Positions 41,617-49,780 are shown, counted from the stretch's first letter. The stretch is DNA of 64,000 bases from Bacillota bacterium (GCA_023441055.1 JAEZQY010000050.1:34446-98445); one strand, 5' to 3'. Notes: generated from the letters alone by a model not told the origin. Translations and numbers: made by a program.

Positions 41617-42225
41617 ATGGACAATTGGGTTACTCAGATTATGGAGCAGTACGGTTATCTGGGCATCTTCTTCATTATGGTAGTTGAGAATTTATTCCCG
41701 CCAATCCCATCTGAGATCGTATTGCCCTTCGGAGGGTTCGTGACGACCTACTCCAAGTTGACTGTTCCGATGGTGATCTTCATCGCTACGCTGGGGTCAT
41801 TGGCAGGCGCCGTGATTCTGTATGCGATTGGCATGGTGCTTACGATGGAGCGGGTGGAATGGATTGTGGATCGTTATGGTAAATGGCTTCGTATTCGGCG
41901 CAAGGACATACATAAGGCGTTCGATTGGTTCGAGCGATACGGGAAGTGGACGGTATTCTTCGGGCGGATGGTGCCATTGATCCGCAGCCTGATTTCGATA
42001 CCGGCCGGGATGTCTCGCATGAATTTCCCGTTATTCCTGTTATATACCACGCTGGGCTCGATTATCTGGAATACACTGCTTGTAGTTATCGGCTCTTCGC
42101 TCGGCAATAATTGGGAGGTCATCACCGAGAAGATCAATGTGTATTCGAACGTGGTGTACGCCCTGATTGCGATAGCGGGAATCAGTGTGCTGGCCTGGCT
42201 GTTCCTTAGACCTAAGCAGGAGTAA
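41617..42225 (+). CDS. DedA family membrane protein
   Basis: A 202-residue DedA/SNARE-associated (VTT domain) protein with four to six hydrophobic segments. YGYLGIFFIMVVENLFPPIP followed by SEIVLPFGG is the re-entrant loop with the conserved Glu and prolines, and FGRMVPLIRSLISIPAGMSR is the second family signature with its essential arginines. Such proteins flip undecaprenyl phosphate or phosphatidylethanolamine and support envelope and proton-motive-force homeostasis. GAGAGGAG precedes the ATG. The stop codon lies at the edge of a repeat element. Confidence 0.93.
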   Translation: MDNWVTQIMEQYGYLGIFFIMVVENLFPPIPSEIVLPFGGFVTTYSKLTVPMVIFIATLGSLAGAVILYAIGMVLTMERVEWIVDRYGKWLRIRRKDIHKAFDWFERYGKWTVFFGRMVPLIRSLISIPAGMSRMNFPLFLLYTTLGSIIWNTLLVVIGSSLGNNWEVITEKINVYSNVVYALIAIAGISVLAWLFLRPKQE

Positions 42226-42301
42226 TGCTACACAACACTTAGCAGATGCTTCCGAAGCAGTTTTGTTGCGATGAGTTACTAGAAGTAATGCTTCACAAAA
42301 C
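42223..42301 (+). repeat. 64-bp family repeat, second locus (about 1.3 copies)
   Basis: A partial copy (TAATGCTACACAACACTTAG, then ATGCTTCCGAAGCAGTTTTG) is followed by GCGATGAGTTACTAGAAGTA and GCTTCACAAAAC, clearly related to the repeats at 10395-10557. As there, it ends directly before a ribosome site (TTGGAGGTGG). Confidence 0.8.
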
Positions 42302-42316
42302 TTGGAGGTGGCTACA

Positions 42317-42883
42317 ATGAGCAAAAACGTGGCGCAATATCTAGGCAAGGGGATTAGCCCCGAGCAATTTATTGAGGGAATGACGAAAAATCAAGACGCC
42401 TTCACAGAATGGTTGAACGCGTTCGAATGGCAGGATGAGGAGACGCGACAGTTCTTCGAATCGATCGGCTTCAGGGACGATCTGCGCTGCTTGATCATAG
42501 CTGCGGATTGGTGCGGCGACGTTGTACGCAATGTACCGGTGCTGTTCAAGGCGCTGGAAGCAACCGGGATGCCGGTTGAAGTGATGATCATGGAACAGCA
42601 TATCGAGCTCATGGATCAATTCCTGATCATGGGCGGACGGTCGATTCCGGTCGCGATTATCGCGGATACGGGCGGCTTCGTGCTGGGGCAATGGGGCCCG
42701 CGTCCGGCGCATGTTCAAGCGATCATGCAGAAGTTCAAGCAGGACAATCCGGATCGCGAGGCAGCCAATTATCAGGAGAATATTGCAGTAGCGCGTCAAG
42801 AGATGGGGCGTCAATACGGGGAAGGCGCCGGCTATCAGCAGGTCATCGTTAGTGAGCTGCGAGCGCTTCTGTCCGGAATCTAA
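42317..42883 (+). CDS. Thioredoxin-like protein lacking the CxxC pair
   Basis: A 188-residue cytoplasmic protein with a thioredoxin-type core: LIIAADWCGDVVRNVPVLFK holds the active-site position and GGRSIPVAII the cis-proline loop. Unlike true thioredoxins the motif is WCGDVV, so only Cys66 is present at the active site and the second redox cysteine is missing (Cys58 lies upstream). It therefore cannot do a standard disulfide exchange cycle; a monothiol or bacilliredoxin-like role is possible. ATG 42317 follows TTGGAGGTGG. Confidence 0.8.
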   Translation: MSKNVAQYLGKGISPEQFIEGMTKNQDAFTEWLNAFEWQDEETRQFFESIGFRDDLRCLIIAADWCGDVVRNVPVLFKALEATGMPVEVMIMEQHIELMDQFLIMGGRSIPVAIIADTGGFVLGQWGPRPAHVQAIMQKFKQDNPDREAANYQENIAVARQEMGRQYGEGAGYQQVIVSELRALLSGI

Positions 42884-42898
42884 GGGAGGTCCTGCTGT

Positions 42899-43522
42899 AT
42901 GCTGCACATAGATGGCTTCGCGTTGGGGCCCCTGCAGACGAATGCATATATCATCATGAATCCGGAGGACAAGCGTTGCATTGTCATCGATCCGGGCATG
43001 AATCCACAGGCGCTGCTGCGCAAGGTTGCCGATTATGAGGTAGAGGCGATCCTGCTGACTCATGCTCACTTCGACCATATCGGAGGAGTGGATGAACTGC
43101 GAAAGCTCAAGGGCTGCCCTGTCTACCTGCATGACGCGGAGGCGGAATGGTTGACGAACGCGAGGAAGAACGGCTCGCTGAATTGGCCTGACATTGGGCC
43201 GCCGATTGAGTCGGATCCTGCGGAATATGGTCTGGCACATAATCAGAAATTACAGCTATTAGGGGAGACCTTCCAGGTGTTCCACACCCCCGGGCATTCA
43301 CCAGGCAGCTGTAGCTTCCTGCTGGGAGATAAGCTGTTCGGCGGGGATGTGCTGTTCCGACAATCCGTAGGGCGGACAGATCTGGCGGGCGGCAGCTCGC
43401 GTGACCTGCATCAGTCTATTCACAACATTCTTTTCAAGCTGGATGATCAGACGGTTGTATATCCTGGTCATGGTCCGCGAACAACGATTGGCTATGAGAA
43501 GGAGAACAATCCCTATGTCTAG
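42899..43522 (+). CDS. MBL-fold metallo-hydrolase (YqgX-like)
   Basis: A 207-residue metallo-beta-lactamase-fold hydrolase of the glyoxalase II/YqgX branch. Metal motif LTHAHFDHIGG (HxHxDH), then FHTPGHSPGSCSF, an Asp in GDVLFRQSVGRTDL and the last His in YPGHGPRTTIG. Typical length and binuclear-metal ligands are intact. AAGGGAGG precedes the ATG, 15 bases after the thioredoxin-like gene, and its end overlaps the signal peptidase gene by 8 bases, so these three genes form an operon. Substrate could be a thioester such as S-lactoyl-bacillithiol; this is by family only. Confidence 0.9.
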   Translation: MLHIDGFALGPLQTNAYIIMNPEDKRCIVIDPGMNPQALLRKVADYEVEAILLTHAHFDHIGGVDELRKLKGCPVYLHDAEAEWLTNARKNGSLNWPDIGPPIESDPAEYGLAHNQKLQLLGETFQVFHTPGHSPGSCSFLLGDKLFGGDVLFRQSVGRTDLAGGSSRDLHQSIHNILFKLDDQTVVYPGHGPRTTIGYEKENNPYV

Positions 43523-44033
43523 CATCGCGAAGATTATGAAGGAATGGGTCATTCCATTCGCGGTTGTTATCTTGATCGCGCTGGCTATAAGGACATATGG
43601 GTTCGCACATATCCAGGTGTTCAATGTTTCCATGCAGAACACACTGTTCGAGGGGCATCGCCTCATAGAGAATAAGTTGATCTATCGATTCGGGGAGCCG
43701 AAGCGCGGGGATATCGTGATCATCAATGGTCCGGAATATCCGGAACGTCTAATCAAGCGGGTGATCGGACTGCCGGGTGAGACGATTGATTTCGCGGACG
43801 GGCATGTGCGGATTAACGGAGTAGTTCTGGAGGAAGATTACACGCAGGGCTTTTCCAGCGCGAGATCGCTAGCCATGCCGCTTGTGATCCCAGATGATGC
43901 CTACTTCCTGATGGGCGACAATCGAGAACACAGTGTGGACAGCCGGGATCTTGGCGCGATTCCAATGAGCAGCATCGAGGGTAAGGCCTCGTTCCGCTTC
44001 TGGCCACTTTCGCAGATGGGAATGTTGGAATAG
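43515..44033 (+). CDS. lepB: Signal peptidase I
   Basis: A 172-residue type I signal peptidase with one N-terminal membrane anchor (WVIPFAVVILIALAIRTYGF). The nucleophile Ser39 lies in FNVSMQNTL and the general-base Lys81 in RLIKRVIGLPGET; box D MGDNREHSVDSRDLG and box E complete the family set. The serine box reads NVSMQNTL rather than the common GxSMxPTL, a mild divergence. It cleaves signal peptides on the outer face of the membrane. ATG 43515 overlaps the MBL gene; longer upstream frames lie inside that gene and are rejected. Confidence 0.93.
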   Translation: MSSIAKIMKEWVIPFAVVILIALAIRTYGFAHIQVFNVSMQNTLFEGHRLIENKLIYRFGEPKRGDIVIINGPEYPERLIKRVIGLPGETIDFADGHVRINGVVLEEDYTQGFSSARSLAMPLVIPDDAYFLMGDNREHSVDSRDLGAIPMSSIEGKASFRFWPLSQMGMLE

Positions 44034-44040
44034 AATAAAT

Positions 44041-44074
44041 GAGAACCGGTGCAAGTGACCGGTTCTCATTTTTT
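44041..44074 (+). terminator. Intrinsic terminator of the lepB operon
   Basis: GAGAACCGGT and ACCGGTTCTC (10-bp stem) followed by six T. Confidence 0.9.
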
Positions 44075-44196
44075 AACATTATAGAATATATAAATTCCCG
44101 AGGTTGCAATAGGTCAGAGTAGGCCTTCCTGCATGATTAGCTTGGAATTGTTGCGGATAACCAACATTATAGGTAGAACTCTGTGTACAGCCCCCT

Positions 44197-44332
44197 AAAT
44201 GTTGCAAATCTCCAACAAAAATAGAAATATCGAGTGAGAATAAACGATTTCAGCAAAGAATATTGGATGTTCGCAACAATTTCGTTCCCAACGCATAATT
44301 AAACTGAATAATGTGGGAGATTCGCAACAATT
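44197..44332 (+). repeat. Intergenic repeat, ATTCGCAACAATT motif at 51-bp spacing plus inverted copy
   Basis: TTCGCAACAATT occurs at 44270 and 44321, 51 bases apart. An inverted copy (AAATGTTGCAAATCTCC, 44197-44213) matches the reverse complement of GGAGATTCGCAACAATT at 44316-44332. The rest of this 440-base gap between the lepB terminator and the EamA gene has no gene that I can see. Confidence 0.7.
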
Positions 44333-44471
44333 CCCTTAAAGCAGCTTATTTACTGTGTTGCTCGATTGTCGATTTTTTGAAAGGGGTGCCGCATCACTCC
44401 CCTCCCACGCACAATCGTATGAGTTAGCACATGAAAGGACGCCGCAAGGCGGTTTTCTTAATAGGGATAGA

Positions 44472-45368
44472 TTAGCTGAATAGGCGCAGCAGCAGTATTC
44501 CGCATACAGCCAAGGTCATGCCCGCAATCTCCATCGCTCTGAATTTCTCCTTCAGAATAAATCGTGAATAGAACAGGATGATCAATACATTAAGCGCAAC
44601 CACTGCCGAGACCAGACCAGCTAGTCCGCCGGCGAACGCTTGAAGAATCATATACATGCCTGTGACATTCGTGATGCCAACGAGCATTCCCCAGAGGATT
44701 GTCTTGCGCTTGCTCCATTGATGGGCATCTGTGCCAGTATGCTGGTCTTCGGGTGGCGCAGCGGCAGCTAGCCGACGGGTTTTGCGCTGTTCAAGCAAGT
44801 ATAGCAGCAGGAAGCAGACGGAACCGGTCAGGAACATGAAGAACAAGGTGATCGAGTGATCGCTGTTCAGATTGGTAGCCTGCTTCCCAGCGGTATCGTT
44901 CAAGCCGAAGAAGAGCATGCAGAGCAGCCCCCAGCCTACCCCCTTCAACTGCTTGAAGGAGAGGTCAGAGGAGTATCGAATCAGAAGAATACCAATAACA
45001 ATGATTGCGAAGGAGATCGATTGCATGCCGTTAAGCTTCTCTCCCCACAGGAGGAAGGCCAGCAGGATCACAACGATCGGCGGCATGGCGGTCAGGATTG
45101 CGATGAGTGAGGCCTTGCCCACCGCATAGCCTCTATACATGGACGCACTTGCCACGAATGAGAACAGACCCATCAGGATACCGATGAGCGAGGTGGAAGT
45201 CCACTGACTGCCTGAGATGACCGCGATCAACGAGCATAGGATTACTCCTGTGAAGAAGACGCCGAACAGCATTAGATTTCGATTCATGGCTTGCTTGGAT
45301 GACCATTGATATAAGACGCCGCGCAGACCAAAGGTAATGGCTGCCAGCATCGCGTATAACAACCACAT
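44472..45368 (-). CDS. EamA/DMT-family transporter
   Basis: A 298-residue membrane protein with about ten hydrophobic helices in two EamA halves. The N-terminal half has LLYAMLAAITFGLRGVLYQW and VGKASLIAILTAMPPIVVIL; the second half has GLLCMLFFGLNDTAGKQATN and GLAGLVSAVVALNVLIILFY, ending FKEKF-like LKEKFRAMEIAGMTLAVCGI. A charged cytoplasmic loop (about 195-220) separates the halves. DMT exporters move metabolites or drugs; the substrate is unknown. GGAGGGAAC precedes the ATG. Confidence 0.9.
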   Translation of the reverse strand: MWLLYAMLAAITFGLRGVLYQWSSKQAMNRNLMLFGVFFTGVILCSLIAVISGSQWTSTSLIGILMGLFSFVASASMYRGYAVGKASLIAILTAMPPIVVILLAFLLWGEKLNGMQSISFAIIVIGILLIRYSSDLSFKQLKGVGWGLLCMLFFGLNDTAGKQATNLNSDHSITLFFMFLTGSVCFLLLYLLEQRKTRRLAAAAPPEDQHTGTDAHQWSKRKTILWGMLVGITNVTGMYMILQAFAGGLAGLVSAVVALNVLIILFYSRFILKEKFRAMEIAGMTLAVCGILLLRLFS

Positions 45369-45489
45369 TTGATGTTCCCTCCATGTTTGTGTACATATCC
45401 TCTCATACTAAAGAAGGTTAGGGGTTGCGTCAATGGAGGTTTCTTGTTAAAATAGACATCAAAATACAAATATTTACGGTTGCGAAGCA

Positions 45490-45527
45490 CGCACACCAAC
45501 GGAATATCCGTTGCTGTGCGTTTTTTT
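45490..45527 (+). terminator. Orphan intrinsic terminator upstream of the Tad locus
   Basis: CGCACA-C-CAACGG pairs with CCGTTG-C-TGTGCG around a 5-base loop, followed by seven T. No protein gene on the plus strand ends here. An AT-rich, promoter-like stretch with TTGTTA is found about 45 bases upstream, so it may end a short RNA. Confidence 0.75.
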
Positions 45528-45530
45528 GTA

Positions 45531-45556
45531 TATATAAGACTTTATAAGTTTTCAAC
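45531..45556 (+). repeat. 26-bp post-terminator repeat, copy 2
   Basis: Begins TATATAAGACTTTATAAGTT just after the terminator T-run; one difference from the copy at 36669-36694. Confidence 0.65.
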
Positions 45557-45600
45557 TTAAAGGTGCTTATATATCAACGCGGCCGAAGGAGGAGTTGATG

Positions 45601-45609
45601 ATGGACTGA
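45601..45609 (+). promoter_or_regulatory. Minimal ORF (ATG GAC TGA) in front of cpaB
   Basis: The strong ribosome site AAGGAGG (45586-45592) is best spaced for ATG 45601 (or 45598), which reads only two codons before TGA 45607. The cpaB GTG starts six bases later without its own good site. It may work by termination-reinitiation. Confidence 0.4.
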
Positions 45610-45614
45610 GAAGA

Positions 45615-46313
45615 GTGAGGAGCAGATGGATTAGTCTGCTGTCTATTGGATTGGCAGCGGCAATCGTCTATGGGATTTATGTGCTGCAGCTTAGACAGGT
45701 AGAGGTGGAGTCGACGGTACCCGTTCTAGCGCCGCGCGCGTACATTCAGCCGGGTACATGGATCTCCGAGGATTTACTGGAGTGGCGGCCGATGGTGAAG
45801 GCGGCAGTAACTGAGCAGATGGTTATGGAGCTGGAGCAGGTAATCGGAATGGAGAATGTAGTGGCGCTGGGTGAATCGGAGCCGATTCTGCTATGGAAGC
45901 TGGATAAGCTCCGCCTGATGCCGACCGCCCATCAGGCCACGTTCCAGATTCCCAGGAGCTATGTTCTCTCGATCTCCAGTGAAATTCGCGCAGGAGATGC
46001 AGCCGCGCTGTATGTATCAGGGGCGGAAGGGAGCTCTCGCAGGCTGTTCGATCACAGTGTGATGGTCGCTTCGGTGAAGACCTCGTCCGGCGCAGAGGTG
46101 GATGACGACGCAGGCTCTAATCTCCGTTCTAGAATAAGTGGAGATCAGGAGCGGCTGTATGCGGCGCGCAGAGAATCAGGTGGACTAATCGATCATATTA
46201 ATCTGAATTTAACGGAAGAGGAGTGGCTTATGATTGATCAATTATGCAAGGACGGCGCCAACAAGCTAGTTATCGCATTCACGGGTGATGTAAGCCCGGG
46301 GAGGCTGCCATGA
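45615..46313 (+). CDS. CpaB/SAF-domain protein of the Tad locus
   Basis: A 232-residue protein with an N-terminal membrane anchor (LLSIGLAAAIVYGIYVLQL) and a SAF domain (VPVLAPRAYIQPGTWISEDL, then ENVVALGESEPILLWKLDKL), followed by a beta-rich region that resembles RcpC/CpaB proteins. In Tad systems CpaB/RcpC contributes to the pilus assembly complex on the outer side of the membrane. GTG 45615 is the first usable start in frame and lacks a good ribosome site of its own; see the two-codon ORF before it. ATGA overlap with the next gene. Confidence 0.75.
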   Translation: MRSRWISLLSIGLAAAIVYGIYVLQLRQVEVESTVPVLAPRAYIQPGTWISEDLLEWRPMVKAAVTEQMVMELEQVIGMENVVALGESEPILLWKLDKLRLMPTAHQATFQIPRSYVLSISSEIRAGDAAALYVSGAEGSSRRLFDHSVMVASVKTSSGAEVDDDAGSNLRSRISGDQERLYAARRESGGLIDHINLNLTEEEWLMIDQLCKDGANKLVIAFTGDVSPGRLP

Positions 46314-47557
46314 ACATGCTGCTGATCAGCAGCGATACCGAGCTGGCGGAGGAGATGACCAGAAGTATGCTGCAAGCGGGTGATCAGCTGCATATCGAGT
46401 CGATGCTGAGCATGACGGAGCAGCATTCAGCGGAGATGATGCATGATATTGTCATCGCTTCTGACCGGATGGTGGCGATTGAAGATTGGGAAGTCGGGCA
46501 CGCGGCGCGAGCAAGGCGGATTATCCTGCTTAGCAATCGCCATGATGCCATTCAGTATGAGGTGGATCTGAAGGCTGCGCTGTCCGAGGGCTGGGAGGTC
46601 GTGCCGCCTGGTCTGACTGTGAAGCAAGTGGTGAATCGTCTGAGTAAGATGATTTATGGTGATGCAGGTCAGCAGGTCACTTCCCAATCTCAAGGTGTTA
46701 TCCAGTTCTTAGGCACAACGCCGAACATCGGCGTGACGGTTGCGGCCTATGGAACCGCTGTTCAATTGGCAACGCGGACGGAAGCGAAGGTGGCATATAT
46801 CTGCTTGAATCTGAAGAGCTCCAAGATCCATCGTTATCTAGGAGCGGGGCTAGATGATTCGCATCCTACGATTGATGGGCTGCGCGCCGAGTTAAGATCC
46901 GGAAGCTTGACTGGGAGCAGATTGGCCAAGCAGGCAGCGGTTGATCATCAACTGCCCAATCTATTCGTGATACAAGGGAACAGGCAGCGGGAGCAGTCGG
47001 ATTATTACACCATCGAGGAGATCGAGCGCCTGCTGCTAGCCGCGAAGGAAGTATTCGATTATTGTGTCGTGGAGACAGGCGCATATTGGGACAATGCGGC
47101 TACAATCGGCGTGATTCGCCAGGCCAAGCAGCGCATATTGGTGACGACGCCGCAATTATCACATTTTCAAGAGGATACGCATAGATGGTTCGGCACATTG
47201 CAGTCATTATTCGACCTGTCTAGGAAGGACTTTGATCTGCTAGTCACGCAGCATGGGTCAGACTCTCTCTACAATCCCCGGCAGATCAGCAGGGAGTTGG
47301 GCATATCCCGAATTGGCGTCATCCGTAAATCGCATAATCTGGACAAGCTGCTCTCAGAAGGCCAGCTGCGCCAAGCCGTTACTCAGCCGGGAGCGATCAG
47401 TAGTGATCTATCGCGATTGGCCAGCGCATTACTTACGCTGCATGGCGAGACTCGAGTACGAATAGCTAAGACCGCAGGCCGGAGGGGATCATGGCTGCTC
47501 GGTTTACCAAGCTATCTGACAGGAGGTCGACTGGCTGTTGAGCGCAGAGGATCGTAA
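46310..47557 (+). CDS. TadZ/CpaE-like P-loop protein
   Basis: A 415-residue protein in the position of TadZ/CpaE. The N-terminal 120 residues look like an atypical receiver domain (SSDTELAEEMTRSMLQAGDQ; IILLSNR). The MinD/ParA-like half starts GVIQFLGTTPNIGVTVAAYG, where the canonical Walker A K-G-G-x-G-K-T/S is replaced by G-T-T-P-N-I-G-V-T, so ATP binding may be lost or altered; FDYCVVETGAYWDNAATIGV is the Walker B-like strand. It should localise the assembly machine. Start overlaps cpaB by 4 bases and its end overlaps cpaF by 20. Confidence 0.75.
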   Translation: MNMLLISSDTELAEEMTRSMLQAGDQLHIESMLSMTEQHSAEMMHDIVIASDRMVAIEDWEVGHAARARRIILLSNRHDAIQYEVDLKAALSEGWEVVPPGLTVKQVVNRLSKMIYGDAGQQVTSQSQGVIQFLGTTPNIGVTVAAYGTAVQLATRTEAKVAYICLNLKSSKIHRYLGAGLDDSHPTIDGLRAELRSGSLTGSRLAKQAAVDHQLPNLFVIQGNRQREQSDYYTIEEIERLLLAAKEVFDYCVVETGAYWDNAATIGVIRQAKQRILVTTPQLSHFQEDTHRWFGTLQSLFDLSRKDFDLLVTQHGSDSLYNPRQISRELGISRIGVIRKSHNLDKLLSEGQLRQAVTQPGAISSDLSRLASALLTLHGETRVRIAKTAGRRGSWLLGLPSYLTGGRLAVERRGS

Positions 47558-48851
47558 ATTCACACTGTTAGGACTCAGTAAGACGGTACATGATTTGAAG
47601 GATAGGGAGGGCGCTTCTACTGGTGATTCCAACTTGCAGAAGATCGTGGATGAGACACGCGCCTATCTGATCGCCTACAGCGGCGACAATGAGCTGGTAA
47701 GACGCAGGCATCATGAGGTGCTGAATCGGGCGGTGCTGGGCTTCACCGAGGAACGCAGACTGCTGATGGCGATGATTCAGGATTATCTGCTAAGGAGACG
47801 TTTATCCCAACAGCATTCACCAGACGGCAGATACACATCATTGGCTGAGGCGATCTTCGCCGAGGTGATTGGGCTGAATGTGCTCGAGCTAGTGGTCAAG
47901 AACAGGGAAGCGCTGGAGGAGGTGCAGGTTGTAGGCACACGTATATATGAAGTGCGGGGGGGCGTGTCCATGCCGTCCAGCTATTCATTCCGCTCGATTC
48001 AGGAGGTGGAACGCATCCAGCAGAACTTGGTGCTGTTCAACCAAGACAATTTGCATATTCGCAAGAGATGGGCAGAGGTGAGGCTGAGTGATGGCGCCCG
48101 CGTTACGATGACGGGGTTCGGCTTCACAGCAGAGCCCACGCTGACGATTCGATTCTATACACGGGAGCTGCGCAGTCTCGAGATGCTCTGTGAGGCCGAT
48201 AATCGAACGCTCGATGCCGAAGGTGTTCATCTGCTTAGAGAACTGGTGCATAGATGCTTGAATCTCGTGATCATTGGTCCGACCAACTCTGGGAAGACAC
48301 AGCTGCTTAAGTCGTTGGTCGCTGAGATGCCCGATCATGAGCGGCTCGTCACGATGGAGACCAGATTCGAGCTGTTCCTCGAACGCGACTTCCCACAGAA
48401 GAACATTGTGCAGTATGAGATTAATGAAGATGACCCGCTGCATGACGGCCATCAGGCGTTCAAGCTCGCATTGCGTCAATCACCTAAGCGTATCATTCTG
48501 GCGGAGATTCGTGACGAGGACGCTAATCTATATGTGAAAGCCTGTACGAGAGGACATAGCGGCAGCATGACGACCGTCCATGCGAGTCAATTGGAGGATG
48601 TGCCGGATACGATAGCAGAGATGTGTATGATGGACAATCGACCGATGAATCATGATCGGCTGGTTCAGCGCATTACGGAACGGGTCACACAAGTGGGGAT
48701 TGAGATGGCGCTGATACAGGGACATCGCAGGGTGGTTCGAATCGGCCAGTTTCATTATGATCAAGGCACGATTGATGTACGGACACTGTATGCGTATAAG
48801 CCCGCTCTAGATGCATGGGCAATCCAGTCGCCGTTGTGGACGACTGCATGA
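47538..48851 (+). CDS. cpaF: CpaF/TadA-type secretion ATPase
   Basis: A 437-residue type II/IV secretion ATPase, motor of Flp-pilus assembly. N-terminal helical domain to about 130, then GLNVLELVVKNREALEEVQV, the catalytic core with Walker A IIGPTNSGKTQLLKSL at about 245, Asp box METRFELFLE, Walker B-type KRIILAEIRDEDANLYVKAC and the His box TRGHSGSMTTVHASQLED. Starts at TTG 47538 after ACAGGAGGTC, inside the preceding gene. As in TadA it should form a hexamer at the inner membrane with the two TadB/C proteins encoded next. Confidence 0.93.
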   Translation: MSAEDRKFTLLGLSKTVHDLKDREGASTGDSNLQKIVDETRAYLIAYSGDNELVRRRHHEVLNRAVLGFTEERRLLMAMIQDYLLRRRLSQQHSPDGRYTSLAEAIFAEVIGLNVLELVVKNREALEEVQVVGTRIYEVRGGVSMPSSYSFRSIQEVERIQQNLVLFNQDNLHIRKRWAEVRLSDGARVTMTGFGFTAEPTLTIRFYTRELRSLEMLCEADNRTLDAEGVHLLRELVHRCLNLVIIGPTNSGKTQLLKSLVAEMPDHERLVTMETRFELFLERDFPQKNIVQYEINEDDPLHDGHQAFKLALRQSPKRIILAEIRDEDANLYVKACTRGHSGSMTTVHASQLEDVPDTIAEMCMMDNRPMNHDRLVQRITERVTQVGIEMALIQGHRRVVRIGQFHYDQGTIDVRTLYAYKPALDAWAIQSPLWTTA

Positions 48852-49780
48852 TAGCTGTAGTCAAGTATGCACTGCTCGTCCCGCTTCTCCTTCTCCTCTA
48901 TATGGTCATTCAGCGTATGCTTATGCGCATGATCGGGACGGAGCATCGCGGGTTGATACATGGCAGGAGGAATCGAATCGCACTGAGAGGTGAACGAGGC
49001 GGAGTACGATATGCTAGATTGCTCGCGAAGCATCTAGGTGATTTGCTTCGTTCCGCGCGTCTCTCGCTTACAGTCGAATCATTCGTACTGATTAGTCTAC
49101 TCTTGGGGTCAGCCGGTGCGGCGGCGGGGATGCTGTATTTTGTCAGTGTCAAGGGGGTTGCGATTCTCGGATTGTTCCTGCTCCTCATGCCCTACCTATG
49201 GCTGCGGTCACGTCTGATCGGCATGCAGGTTAAGCATCGCTTCGACTTATTGCCTGCTATCGAGAGCTTCTATCAACGTTATGTCCTGTCTGAGTCCAAG
49301 AATATAGTGACTGTGCTGCACAGCGCGCTGGATGGACGGCATATACCGGCATCGCTTGAACCGATATTCAGACAGCTGTATGCAGGGCTAATGATGCACC
49401 GGGAGCGTGATGATTGCTTGCGGGTGTTCACGCAGGCGCTTGGCGGCAGATGGGCGGAGCATCTTGCGGCAATGTTCGGCTACGCGGCCCAGGACGGTAC
49501 AGATATCAGCGATGGACTGCGCGAGTTGATTACGGATATGCGGCATGCGATACGAACCGATCATGCGGATCGGAATAGGCTGCTGGAGATCCGTATTGCG
49601 AATTTCTCTCCGATCGTATTCCTGGTAGTGTTCATTGCGGTCAATTATCACATGAACCCGGAGCAGACCTATTACTACTACATGATCACAGAGGAAGGCA
49701 GGAATATGCTACTGGATGCGCTGGCACTGATTGGCGCCTCCTTCGGGATGGGGCTGTATCTGTCGATGCGAAAAATCTAG
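48848..49780 (+). CDS. TadB-like inner-membrane platform protein
   Basis: A 310-residue membrane protein of the type II secretion F family. Hydrophobic segments lie at about 4-20 (KYALLVPLLLLLYMVI), 75-120 (two helices), near 250-270 and at the C-terminus. The cytoplasmic part has LLPAIESFYQRYVLSESKNI and ALGGRWAEHLAAMFGYAAQD, matching the GspF domain helices. ATG 48848 overlaps the CpaF stop (ATGA), the usual arrangement in tad operons. It should form the platform on which CpaF acts, together with the next protein. Confidence 0.8.
   Translation: MIAVVKYALLVPLLLLLYMVIQRMLMRMIGTEHRGLIHGRRNRIALRGERGGVRYARLLAKHLGDLLRSARLSLTVESFVLISLLLGSAGAAAGMLYFVSVKGVAILGLFLLLMPYLWLRSRLIGMQVKHRFDLLPAIESFYQRYVLSESKNIVTVLHSALDGRHIPASLEPIFRQLYAGLMMHRERDDCLRVFTQALGGRWAEHLAAMFGYAAQDGTDISDGLRELITDMRHAIRTDHADRNRLLEIRIANFSPIVFLVVFIAVNYHMNPEQTYYYYMITEEGRNMLLDALALIGASFGMGLYLSMRKI

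Noticed and set aside
42341..43240. Long antisense frame (299 codons) opposite the thioredoxin-like and MBL genes
   Set aside because: It spans two well-supported plus-strand genes with good ribosome sites and family motifs; its composition is that of a reverse-strand shadow.
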